A DNA stretch of 64,000 bases. Source: Pseudocercospora fijiensis CIRAD86. Its lineage: Eukaryota > Ascomycota > Dothideomycetes > Mycosphaerellales > Mycosphaerellaceae. Of this stretch, positions 10,036 through 20,626 are shown in pieces. A model generated the notes under the pieces. That model had not been told where the DNA came from. It saw nothing but the letters and a program-made list of their open reading frames with translations, and searched no databases. The DNA lies in NCBI RefSeq assembly GCF_000340215.1, contig NW_006921544.1, positions 588,599 through 652,598 on the forward strand, in the 5' to 3' direction. The first letter of the stretch is position 1; each line of letters begins with the position of its first letter. A program made the position numbers and the translations under genes.

Positions 10036-10390
10036 ATTAATAGCACCCCCGGGGTGCTATTAGCTAACTAATTAGAGCCTAGCGTACTAGGACAATAAGA
10101 CTATACTATAATAGCGAACGCGTACCGAGTATTAATAAGCGCGCTATAACGCGTTAACTAATCGGCTACTCCTTTAAGGAGTCTACCTCTTTACTAAACG
10201 TACCCTATAAGGCCCTTCTCGTAGTACTTAGGTCCCCCTCTTATTCCTTTATTCTATCGAGGCCTCGAGGCCTAGGCGACCGACAAGAACGGCGCGCGCG
10301 CGCAAATAATAATAATAATAATAATAATAATAGCGTCGCGCTACGAGCGAGCGATATATAAGAATTTAAGACGGTCGTATTAACAATGTT
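10036..10390 (+). repeat. Candidate LTR of the chromovirus
   Basis: It starts with the near-perfect palindrome AATAGCACCCC-C-GGGGTGCTATT (10039-10061), about 35 bp after the pol stop. The minus-strand chromovirus has a similar palindrome at the same place (31705-31724), supporting an LTR start. It includes an AAT microsatellite at 10303-10332. The 3' boundary near 10390 is a guess. Confidence 0.45.
10303..10332. repeat. (AAT)n microsatellite
   Basis: About nine perfect AAT units follow a GCGCGCGCG run. Confidence 0.9.
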
Positions 10391-11339
10391 ATTATTAGTT
10401 AAAGAAGGAAACTAGAGGCAAGGTGCAGTTAGCGCTAAGACGGCTAGCGCCGCTATTATTAACATTACTTACTATTATTACTATACCTATAGGGACAACC
10501 TTACCTATACTACGGGTCTAAGGCTAGAGCGTACTATACTAATTAAGTTAAAAGATTAGCTATATTAAAGGTTTAGTTGAAACTTTAAGACTAAGTTAAA
10601 ACATTAAGAACCGCTTAAGGATTAAGCAATAGACTAACTAAGGGCAAAAATATAGAGCTAAGCTAGCTAGGGTCGATCTTACGGATAATAAGTTACTCCT
10701 CGATTTCTCCGATCCTTTAAGCGAGGCGAACCTTAACTACTATACTTATAATAGCCGTTACCTATAGAAACTAGACGAGCTGTGTTTTAGATAAGTAAAG
10801 GCTACTAAACCTAGCTAATTAGGGCTAGCGAAACTACGAATAGTAAATAGTCTTCGGAAATAATAGAAATAAGCCCTCGGAACGAACATTACTAAGTCTT
10901 ATAGAGTAGACGCAAAGAACTCGGAAAATATTACTTAGAACGGAGGCATTGCTATAATATCTCGTACGCCTACCTATTATAGTAGGGAAGATACGCTCGT
11001 ATTATAATTAGTTAATAGCCCTTATATCTTATAGCTATATATTACTTTATTATATATAACGATAGCGTAGTTAGAGTTAGATATTATATTAGAAGGTAAG
11101 GTTTAATATAGTTATATAATTAGGTAGTTAAGTATTTAATTTAGCGCGGACTAAGCAGCTTATTAGACCTGCTAAGTTAGTAGCGATAGAGGTTAAGGTT
11201 AGAATATAGACCGGCTACGAGGGCGCGGCCTATAGAAGGGGAGCGTATATTAGACCTTAAGAGGCTACGCGTAATTAGTATATAACTAGGCCGAGTAAAG
11301 CTAGGGTCTTAATGCCTTAGGTAGAGCTCGGCGCTTAGC
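10391..11339. other. No recognisable gene
   Basis: I see no interpretable coding frame. The part from about 11100 continues the repeat shared with 30290-30560, so it is probably the 3' flank of the helicase element. Confidence 0.4.
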
Positions 11340-11450
11340 GTTAGGCTAACTTGCCTTCCTTCCTCCCTCTCCTTCTAGCTCCTTATCGAATTCTACTTAT
11401 ACCTACTACTACCCTATCTACCTACTAATATACCCTTCTTATATATTCCA
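11190..11450 (-). repeat. Dispersed repeat, copy 1 (helicase-element tail)
   Basis: A segment containing GAGTAAAGCTAGGGTCTTAA recurs at 40405-40615 (same strand) and, inverted, at 30290-30440. Here it lies at the 3' end of the minus-strand helicase pseudogene. Confidence 0.65.
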
Positions 11451-13080
11451 AGTATTGCTCTCCTTAGATTTGCCTTTGCGACGGGGCGTATTGTCTCTAG
11501 TATCTATCTTAGTATCGCTATATATATTATCCTAATTACTCGCGCGGCCGAAATCCTCGCTAGGAAGCTCTTATCGTAGTCTACTAGGTCCGGTATCGCG
11601 TATACAACTACGACTACGACTACTACTTCTACCTCTACCTCTACTACGACTACGACTACGACCGCTAGCCTACGACTATATCTATATTAGTAGAAGACTA
11701 GAAAGCATACTAGCGCCTTCTAGTATTTACTTACTATAATCTCCGGTACAGTATAGTCTAAAGAAGAACGCCCGAGGCCGATAGAAGTATAGTATATCGA
11801 AGAATCCCTTCGAGTATAAGAGAGCTAGTTGTCGAGTAATACGGCTAAGTCGCTATAAAAGGATATTTATATTACGAGTAATATTAAACTTCTATTAGTA
11901 TATATCCGCGATGTCTAGTATATCTAGACCGATGCTAGCTGTAGTAGTTATTACTATATAGCGAATATTAGAGTCTAGCCTATAGTACTTATTATACCGA
12001 TTGTCCTAGTCTAGCTTTAGTACCTTTGTAGTATAGAAGGAGATAGTACGGTAGATATTAATAATAGGACCTACGCCGTACTAATATCTCGTAGTATAGT
12101 CCGGATTGTCCTTAGTTTAATATAGTAACTAGCTATAGGCGATATCGACGAAGTTAGCGATATACTTATAGCCTTCGATAAATACTAAGGACTTACGTAT
12201 ATTCTATAGTATTGCTAATCCCTTCGTAACCTCCTTCTTTTCTCTATTAGGAATTAGCGGATAGGATACGGCATTATCGATTACTATATATAGTATATCG
12301 TAGTTAGCTAGATACTCTCCCGAAATAAACCTAATAATATAGATAATTTCTAGGCGATCGATACTACTACGGATAATCTTAGTCTCGTACGGATAAAGTC
12401 CCTCTTTACGTATACTAGTATACTTTATCGTATACTTAGTATACTCTTTATCTATAGTATCCGAGGTTAATAGAGTACTAGTATCGATACGTAGGCGATC
12501 GCGCAATTACCCGACCTACGAGTATTTATCGCGGAAGCTAGAAGGCTTACCCTAGTTATAGATTAGATATATCTTATTAATAATAACTAGGCCGAACTTC
12601 TCTCGTATATGCCCGTCGTTTAGTAGCGAGAGGAACTGTAGTAATACTACCTAATCTAGGCTAAGTAGAAGATACTAGAGCTTGCTATTAAGGATATTCT
12701 TAAATATACCTAGGTCGATCTTCTTAGTTTTAGTAGAGATATATACTAAGTAGACTAGACTACTAGTATTACTAGCTATACGCTCGATTGCTACTACTTG
12801 TTTAGCGCCTAAGCGGTTTAATAGCACTACTTAGATAGTAATTATACTAGTTAGTATTATAAAGCCCTAGAATAATAGACTCTTTCCCCCGCCTATACGA
12901 GTAATAAATAGGACATTATTCTAGCTATAGATAAGTGCGTATATTACTATCTTCTACGCTAGTAGAGGAACTAATACTAACCTAGAATATATCGATAAGT
13001 CCTATAAGCTAGCCGCTATACTATAAAGTAATATCGGATTTAAGTTACCTTAGCGGCAAGGGCCTCTAGCGAAGTAGGTC
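11340..13080 (-). pseudogene. RecQ-type SF2 helicase, RIP-degraded
   Basis: This is an ATP-dependent DNA helicase relic. Reading 5' to 3' on the minus strand, Walker A near 12880-12900 reads RIGGGKSLLF. The motif II region near 12570-12600 reads INKIYLIYNWGK. There the DExH residues D, E and H read N, K and Y, each explained by one RIP transition. Then come YSQVGQLR-like and LLTSDTIDKEY (motif III) near 12440-12510. Motif V near 11930 reads TTTASIGLDILDIADIY. Motif VI near 11860 reads LLQRLSRITRQ with one stop read as Gln. A 100-codon stretch at 12204-12506 is fully open. The C-terminal tail is Arg/Ser/Asp-rich. Such helicases occur as dispersed or subtelomeric repeats in fungi. The N-terminus is not identified. 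Confidence 0.8.
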
Positions 13081-13404
13081 GCCTATTTAGCTATATAACG
13101 TAATATCTTAGGGACTCCCGCGGAGGCCGTATATAGTAGAATAATATATTATACCTTAATATACGAACGACGGGACTATACTAAACGACGCGTACGCGTA
13201 TACGAACGATAGCAAGTAAGATATATAGAGTCGTAGGATAGATCCGAGTAGTAGGAAGGAGCCGGAATCTAGGGAAAAGCTAAGAGAAACATATTTACTT
13301 AAGAGCGATAAAACGAGTTCGCGCTCGCGCGCCGTAGACGATAGCTAGGAAATAAGGTTACTATAAGATAACGGATAAGCGGGATATACGCGCCCGCGCT
13401 CGGC
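13081..13404. other. No recognisable gene
   Basis: GC-rich CGCG clusters occur at 13310-13410, with no interpretable frame. It may be the shared flank of the divergently placed elements. Confidence 0.4.
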
Positions 13405-13650
13405 GCGTAAGAAAGCACCTAAAAATAGAGGTTTACTAAGAAGTAAGCAAGTAAGATATATATACCTACGCTTACGCGATAGATACGCTAGACGCCTATA
13501 AGGCGGAATACTTAGAAAGGCTCTCTCCCTCTAAGACTCCCTTCTTTCTTTTCTTCGTAGTTCGACTTATATAGATAGTAGCTAGATTAATTTAGTATTC
13601 CCTTTAGTTTAGTTTAAAGTTCCGTATATATTCTTACTACTTAGCCTCTA
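13405..13650 (-). repeat. MULE 3' flank, repeated at the window end
   Basis: The segment around TTTACTAAGAAGTAAGCAAG matches 63746-64000 inverted over about 245 bp. It covers the last codons and 3' flank of the MULE pseudogene. Confidence 0.75.
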
Positions 13651-15345
13651 ACCCTTATAAGTACTCTCGTAAATTTCCGGCCCTTCTAATACTTATTTAG
13701 TAACTTATCGTAGTAGAATTAGTAAAGGAAATAGTTAACCTTATACTCGCCGGCCTCTATCCCTTAGAAGGCTAGTTTTACTACTAGTTATTCCGTACCG
13801 CTATCGTTAGTTATAAAATACCTAATAACTTACGGTTTTAGTTAATTTCGATACTATTCTTTTATTAACTTAAAGCCCTCCGCTATTATTACAATATCTT
13901 CTCTTAGCGAATAAAAACAGGCGTAAACTCGGTATATATTTAAAGAATCTCGGACGATAATTAACAAGAGCTTCTACTTAAGAGAATTCGTATTATACGT
14001 AGAGTCGATAATTAAAACCTACCTAAACTAGTAGAGTAGGTCTAAACTAGATTCTTTAGTAAACACGACGATACGAGAAGGATTACCGTTAGTGGCTTTC
14101 TTGATATCGATATATTAGTAAGAATAATAGTCTATAAATATAGAAATTAGTATATTTGAAAATAAGGCATCGCGCTAAGAATTACTAAAGCCTAATTATA
14201 AGCCGTAAATTACGGAAATCGGAGGTACGCCGGGCTTTCCCGTACTTACTAATTTAGCTTAGTACCTACTAAGCTTAGAAAGATAACGTATAATTAGTAA
14301 CGCTATCTACCGGATTAGGTAGGATATAGGGCTATACTATTAATTAAGTTTACTAAGTAACGTATTAGAGGTAGGCGCGTAGAACTTTAAGAAATTCGAC
14401 TTACTTCGTTCTAACTAGTCTGTTACTTCTTCTTTCTATAAGCTCCTCCTTAAATCCTTACTATAATATCGTAGATTTAGATACGCTTTTAACTAACTAC
14501 GCGCTACGTTATATATAGTCTAGATATTAAATTTAGTACGGCTAGTAGCTAGAAGGCGCTTATTGCCCCCTTCGATACTATCTCTAGTAATAAGTTATCG
14601 AACCGCTACCGTTACGTACCCTCGCTATACCTCCGCGCCTACTAATTTTAGAAGGAATATAGGTATCTTCCTTAGATCTATATTACTAAGCTTATAGTTA
14701 TAAGGCTATAGATTAGTCTTATCTTAAAGTACCTTATACTAAAGAGGCTATACCTAGGATAGCCTACGCTTATAGTTCTTTACTATTTAAGCGCTAGGCG
14801 CGCCTTCCTTAACCGACTTATACTAAGCCTAGATATTTAGTACCGCTAGACACTTTAGCGGAGTAGTAACTTTACGCTTCTGCCTTATCTTAGGGTTATT
14901 ACTCGTCCTATTTATTATAAGATTCTTCCGCCTTCTATAGCGATAGATAAACCTAAACTCGCGCCTTATCTTCTTCGGTATATATAGCCGGTAGGCGCTA
15001 CTAACCTATAGGTTATTATTAAATAGCTAGTATATCGCTTTCTCGTCCGGAGTTATTATAAACTAATCTTCTAAATAGAATAGCCTCTCGCGCTATTACT
15101 TCAGGTCCGCCGGTAGCTTCAATACTATATACTTACTACTAAAGTAGTTGCTACACTACTTATATATAAGTTTCTTAAAGCTATTATTACTACGAGACGG
15201 CTTATCGTTACTATCGCTAGCGCTCTCGCTATCCTTATTAACCTTAACTTCTACCTCTTCTGCGACTACTTCTAGCTTACTAGGCGTATCCTTATCCCCT
15301 TCTAATCTATTTAGTCTATTAAATCTAGCATTATCTAGCGACTAA
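13640..15345 (-). pseudogene. Mutator-like (MULE) transposase, RIP-degraded
   Basis: This is a cut-and-paste transposase relic. Near 13990-14020 (minus) the frame reads VLIIDSTYNTNS, the MULE motif holding the first catalytic Asp. Near 13790-13820 it reads YFITNDSGTE, fitting the second catalytic Asp region. CDKLLNK-like sequence follows, where Cys and His of the CHC-type motif are expected. The end reads RVLIRVRG and stop near 13655. An acidic Ser/Asp/Glu segment at 15180-15345 forms the N-terminal part. No zinc finger was recognised. Stops fit Trp and Gln positions. FAR1-like relatives are the closest I recall. Confidence 0.75.
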
Positions 15346-16300
15346 TCGTTGTTAAATTGCTAGTTATATTTATTCTCTAGTAACTAAGTACTAATAAACG
15401 TCCTATCGACCGATATAGGTAGTATATTACTAGTAACCTCTGCCTATAGAGCGGCTATTTAGGCGGCGGTAAGGAGGGCCTCGGCGGCGTCTATTATCGC
15501 GATATAGAGGTCGAGAAAGAGTACGAATTTAGTAGGTTTTAAAGAGATATCGCGACGACTAAATCGGCTAAGCGGACGAGCGAGGTAGCGACGGCGAGGT
15601 AGCGATAGTAAGGTCTATAAGAGATAGAATCTATAATACCTACTAGCGGAATAATAATAGGTAAGTATATCTTATTAGGTATAGAAATTAGTAGGTAGCT
15701 ATATACCTTAGCAATCCTATCTCTACCCGGTATAGCTTAGGTTCTGCCTTATTTTAAGGATAGCCGCTATCGGTTTTAGCTATAGCTTTCCGCTTATAGC
15801 TTTAGGTTCGCTCCGAGGTTTAAGGTCGAGCACTTGTCTCACGATCTAAACGCTAATACGCGTCTCTAGATATCCGAGATCCGAAGCTTTAGATCGCGAA
15901 TATACGATCCTAACGCCTATACGTAACTCTAGACCTACGGTAGCGCTTCGAGATCCGAGGTAGAGCACTCTACAAGCCTATACTATACGCTAGAACTATA
16001 GTAGAATTCAATATACTAACAATATTATAATTAGTAGCTTACTAGATAACCTATGCGAGTAGTCTATAGGTTAAGATTACTAAATAACTATAGTATATAT
16101 AGGCATTTAAGGTTACGTAATCAAGCGCTAACCTTAGCAGCTACTATGCGCTCGATATTCTCGCTATATAATCAAGTTTAAGATATTCTCGTTATCTTAT
16201 AGAGCGACGAGAGTACTATACTATACCTATATCTAAAAAAACTACCGCTCCGCTAGTGCCTAACACTCTTCGATAGTCTATCTTTTATCTAAAGTACTAT
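15346..16300. other. Non-coding spacer between MULE and LTR retrotransposon
   Basis: I see no coding frame. It contains several loosely repeated GATCCGAG/AGATCCGA motifs at 15870-15965 and CG-rich patches, and nothing I can name. Confidence 0.4.
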
Positions 16301-16579
16301 TAAAGGACGGAAACTAACACTACTACTACTACTTGTAGCAATAGTATAGGCTACCGAGGGTAATATAACCTATAGTAATATAGGCAGCTATGTTTAGTAA
16401 GATAGGATAACGAGACTATCGCTTAGGCTAACAACTAGAGCCCTATAATATAGGCATTGTAGAAGTGTAACATAAACAATGTGCTATACGAGGTTAATAA
16501 TCTGTCTACTCTATAGAAGGAGGCCTCTTATATAGGCTTAAAACTAGCCTATAGGTATAGGGCCGGTTACTAGCCAATA
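16301..16579 (-). repeat. LTR, 3' end of the retrotransposon
   Basis: It is 279 bp and almost identical to 28282-28560. It begins (plus strand) TAAAGGACGGAAACTAACAC and ends GGTTACTAGCCAATA. Confidence 0.9.
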
Positions 16580-16686
16580 TCCCTCCCTTTCTTCGTATCT
16601 AACTAGATACGTTTTATAAGGCACGCTTAAAACAAACATATACGCATCCTTAGCGCTCTTAGCTAAGGCCGGTTTTAGAACTCCGT

Positions 16687-16709
16687 AATAACACCCCCGG
16701 GGTAGCATT
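16687..16709. repeat. 23-bp CCCC/GGGG palindrome, copy 1
   Basis: AATAACACCCC-C-GGGGTAGCATT lies between the stop of the third ORF and the LTR. Confidence 0.75.
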
Positions 16710-16767
16710 TATCCTAGATACTATAATTATACAAAAACAACTTCCTAAGCAATACTATACAGACTTA

Positions 16768-19494
16768 CTATTGCTTTAACGCGCCGTAATCCTTACTAGC
16801 AATAACCTTATCTACTAGTCGGCTTTCGAAATCTCCTCCGCATGCATTAAAGCTGTTAGTACCGAAGTACTATCCCTTATAGAGAGCTTAATTAACGAGG
16901 AGGTTAGTAGCCTTTTCCTTCGTAGCATTCTCCTAATCGTATAGATATTCCTTAAGTCCCTCGTTATTAAGCTAGAGGATCTATTCAACTTCGTTCTAAA
17001 CAACGTAACTTAACTAAGGAATCCTACTAACTAGGGCGTCGGAGATATAGCCGAGACCTTCGACTAAGATAGCCGTAGGGAAAGCGAATAGTACGAAGGA
17101 GTTCGAGGCTAGGAGAGCGGTTAGATTACGGTGCGCTTTAGTAACCTAGGAGACTGTTAAGTTCTCGTAACCCTTAACCTTAGTGCTATTAATAACGCGA
17201 GAGTAGCCTAGGTTAATTAATATACGGTTGCTCTTAGTCTTCAGATTACTATATAGTAGGTATAGCATCTAAATAGAGACTTCGTACTCCTTTAGAGGGT
17301 TAAGGATCTACTCCGCTTTACGCCCCTCGCTATTAGGCTAACTATCGAATATATAGTCGAGGTCGTTGTCGGTAAGGTGCTTGTTAGTAAGCTTGCCGAT
17401 CTTGCTTAGTAGGACTAGGCTACGAGCCTTAAGCTTCTTAACCTAGTTCGCAAAGACCTCGGGCTAGTATATGCCTTCGACAATAGTAGAGTAGCTAGTC
17501 TTATCCTTAGATATAAGGCAAACCTTAATGCGTAGGTAACTAGCACCCTCGCTAGCTGCGAGCTTAACTATATCTTATCCGAGACGAGTAGACTCCTTAG
17601 AAGGACAGTTTTCGTAAGTACCGCCAACCTTAAAGAACTTAGTAGGCTTAGGGACGGAGATAAGCTCGTATACGTAATTAGGTCGAAGGGCGATAGCTAA
17701 GAGCTATAGAGCAGGGTACTAGCGGACGATTTAGTTACTTATACTATAAGTTTAAAGGGTATTGCGTCCTTCTTGCTTAGACTTAGGCATATTACGTATA
17801 TGCTAAAGGTATATCTTAAACTCTTCCTATATTAGGTCGATAAGGAAAGGAAGATATACTCTACGAGGCTCTTATAACTAACTAAAGACTTAAGGGAAGA
17901 TAGCATTACTAGTCTAGCGAAAGCGGTCGAAGGAGGTGCCTTAGCTAAGGATGCCGGTAACGAACTTGCTCTAGCGATCCGTTAGCGTAAGGGCGCGAGT
18001 AATAGTACTAGTAGGGTTGAACGCGTAGAGTCCTAGAGATATCGGGGCGGCAATAGGGCGTCTAGGAAACTAGTTAGTATAGGCCTAGTTAGCCTTAAGG
18101 GCAGCGAAGGCATCTTAATTAGCGATATTACGTCTAATCTTTAATAGGCGGCTAATAAGGACACTCGTCTTAGCACTAGTATAGAGACTATACGCCTTAG
18201 CGGCCTTCTTAATATAGCTAGCATACATAGTAAACGGCTCTTCGCCTAGCTTACTAAGGTCGTCGTACTACTAATAGATAGATAGGGCGATAGATGCTTT
18301 GCCTATATCGGCCTTAGGAACTATATCGATCTCGGTAATAAGATATACGATAGAGTTACCCTTATAGGAACTATAGATGTTCTTAGTTAATAGCATCGGC
18401 GAGAGGCCTCTATACCTACGCTTACTAAAGGAACCTTCGGAGGAAATACTATCTTCTAGTAGCGCATCTAGCATATTAATATCCGAGTTACTATAGTTAG
18501 TACTAGAAGGTGTAGTAGACTTCTTAGCGGCCTTCTAGAATGCCTAGCGAGCCTATAACGCCTTCTAACGCGCTGCTTCTGCCTTAGCGCGCTTATCTTA
18601 AACTTTTTAGAGGACCTTACGGTTATAGGTCGAGCGGCGATCTTATACCTATATCTCTATAGCGAGCGCTAGACTAGTAGCTGTATCGGCTTCCGTCTTA
18701 AGGCGAAGGACCTTACGTTCGAGAACATCTACGATAGGAGCCTCTTAACCCTTAATAATAAAGCCTATACTATTAATGCGATAGCCCTTCTCTTTTAGTA
18801 GATCTTTAGTAGACTAGGCGTTAAGATCTACCTCGGCAATAGCGTCCTTATACCGCTTCTAGTAGGCTATCGTAAAGTCGTTAAGTGCGAAGGTTAAGTT
18901 AACTAATTGCTTGCCGTACTTCTTACTAGTAGTAGAGACTCGATAGATTATAGTGCGGGAAAGGTACTCTACTCCCTCGCGACGGACCGGATACTTATTA
19001 ACGAACGACGCAACCTGCTTAGTACGCTCTTGTCTATCGTAGGCGAAGTTAATAAGGCTCTTTAGGAGACTACTCGGACCTCCCTACTACTCGAAGGCTT
19101 AATTAAGGTTCGTAAAGCGTATACGAATCGTAGTGCCCGCTATCTCGAGGCTATAGACGATAGGAAAGGCTTAATAAAGCTCTATATCCTAAAGAACGTC
19201 TCGCTTGAAGATACGCTTACTAATGTCCTAGCGCAAGTTATTTATACTATACGATACTAAGATAGTAGCCTTCTTAATGTTTTGGTCGATAACGCGTAGC
19301 AAGGTACGAGCGGTCTTAATCTTCTTTTAGGGGTCGTCGATAGCGGTAACGATCTAGAAACAGTGCTCGAGACTAGTTATAGCGACTAAGGCGCTATCGG
19401 AGGGGGCTTCGATCGGGACTAGTACGGCTAGGTTAAGGGCTAGTAGGTTGCTACTACTACTAGCGCCTAGCGGATTTAGGGCGCCGGAAGACAT
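16768..19494 (-). pseudogene. Third ORF of the LTR retrotransposon, 908 codons, unknown
   Basis: The frame runs from ATG at 19494 to a stop at 16768 with no shift, exactly 909 codons including the stop. All interruptions are TAG/TAA that read as Trp or Gln. It starts MSSGALNPLGASSSSNLLAL. A Lys/Ala/Gln-rich, coiled-coil-like segment lies near residues 300-350 (about 18540-18610). It sits after pol, the position of env in errantiviruses, but I see no signal peptide or clear membrane anchor. I do not recognise the family. A capsid-like or accessory role is only a guess. Palindromes flank it on both sides. Confidence 0.75.
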
Positions 19495-19920
19495 CTTAGT
19501 CGACCGGAGCGGAAAGGAGTTAGTAACGAGTTTGCAAAAACGTTCGTAGCTTGTTAATAATAATTAAAGGGTTTAGATAGAAGGAGGGGGAGGGGGTAGG
19601 CGGTAGTAAGTTAGTTAGTATTTAAGTAGAAGAAAGAGCTTAGAAAGCTCGCCTTAAATAGGGTACGAAGGTAGCGTAGTCTATATGTTCCGGTAAAGTA
19701 AACGGATAACGACTATATATAGACCCTAAAAAGTGAAGCTATATACGAGACTCCTTTATTAGTAGGGCGGCTAAAGTTTAACAATCGATCTAGCTAATTA
19801 CTAGTAGCGACTACGCGCCTTTTGTTAACCTCTAGCTTTCGTAGATTCCCGCGCACTCGAAATGTAACTAGTTAGTTCGAGTACCTAGTAGTAATCTATA
19901 GTAGTAAGGCTAGCGGGACT

Positions 19921-19943
19921 AATAATACCCCCGGGGTAGTATT
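19921..19943. repeat. 23-bp CCCC/GGGG palindrome, copy 2
   Basis: AATAATACCCC-C-GGGGTAGTATT lies upstream of the third ORF. Confidence 0.8.
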
Positions 19944-20351
19944 AGCTTTTCTCTAGAGATACTCGGCAACTAGGAGCAAATCGCCTAGGCCTAGCGTAGC
20001 TTGTATTAGCCTATAGCACTATCGTTATAGATGCAGTATTACCTTTTATAGTAGTAGGTATGTAAACGTAGCCCGTACGTTTTTCCTTTTTCTAGACACT
20101 AAGCTTAGCGGCCTAAGGTCCCTACTCTTAGAGGCTATAGGCCTAGGTTGCTACGTCTATCTAAGAGCTAGGAAGGGAGAGGGATCCTCTCTTTCTTAGT
20201 GTCCTACGTAGCTAATACTAATTAGGGCAGGAACAATCTTCTCTAGCGGAGTATCTTATTATCGTTGTTACCTAAGGGCGGTTGCTAGAGACTAGGAAAC
20301 TAGAGGGAAGTAGTCCTAGAAGGGCGGGAGGTTAGGTTCGGCTAGCTTCCG
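19944..20351. other. Spacer between third ORF and pol
   Basis: I see no coding frame. It is bounded on both sides by 23-bp palindromes. Confidence 0.4.
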
Positions 20352-20374
20352 AATGCTACCCCCGGGATATTATT
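20352..20374. repeat. 23-bp CCCC/GGGG palindrome, copy 3
   Basis: AATGCTACCCC-C-GGGATATTATT lies about 250 bp past the pol stop. Confidence 0.75.
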
Positions 20375-20626
20375 CGGAAGTTATTCCTCGTATAGTTCTT
20401 TCTAAGGAAAAACAAAAAGAGTAAAGCTATAGCAATATCAATCGAAGGCAAAAGAGCAAAACAACCGATAAAGTAAAAGTAAAAGAGGGTAACAACCGAG
20501 AGCATTAATATTAGTAGGAATAGGTAGTAAGGACTAAAGCTATAGGGCAGGACTACATTGATAGCGCGGAGAATAGTTAATAGAGGCAAGGAAAGCAACG
20601 TAGTAGAGGTAGGAAAAGATATACGA

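Noticed and set aside
16301..16579. Solo LTR
   Set aside because: A matching repeat at 28282-28560, in the same orientation and with gag-pol between them, shows the two are the LTRs of one element.
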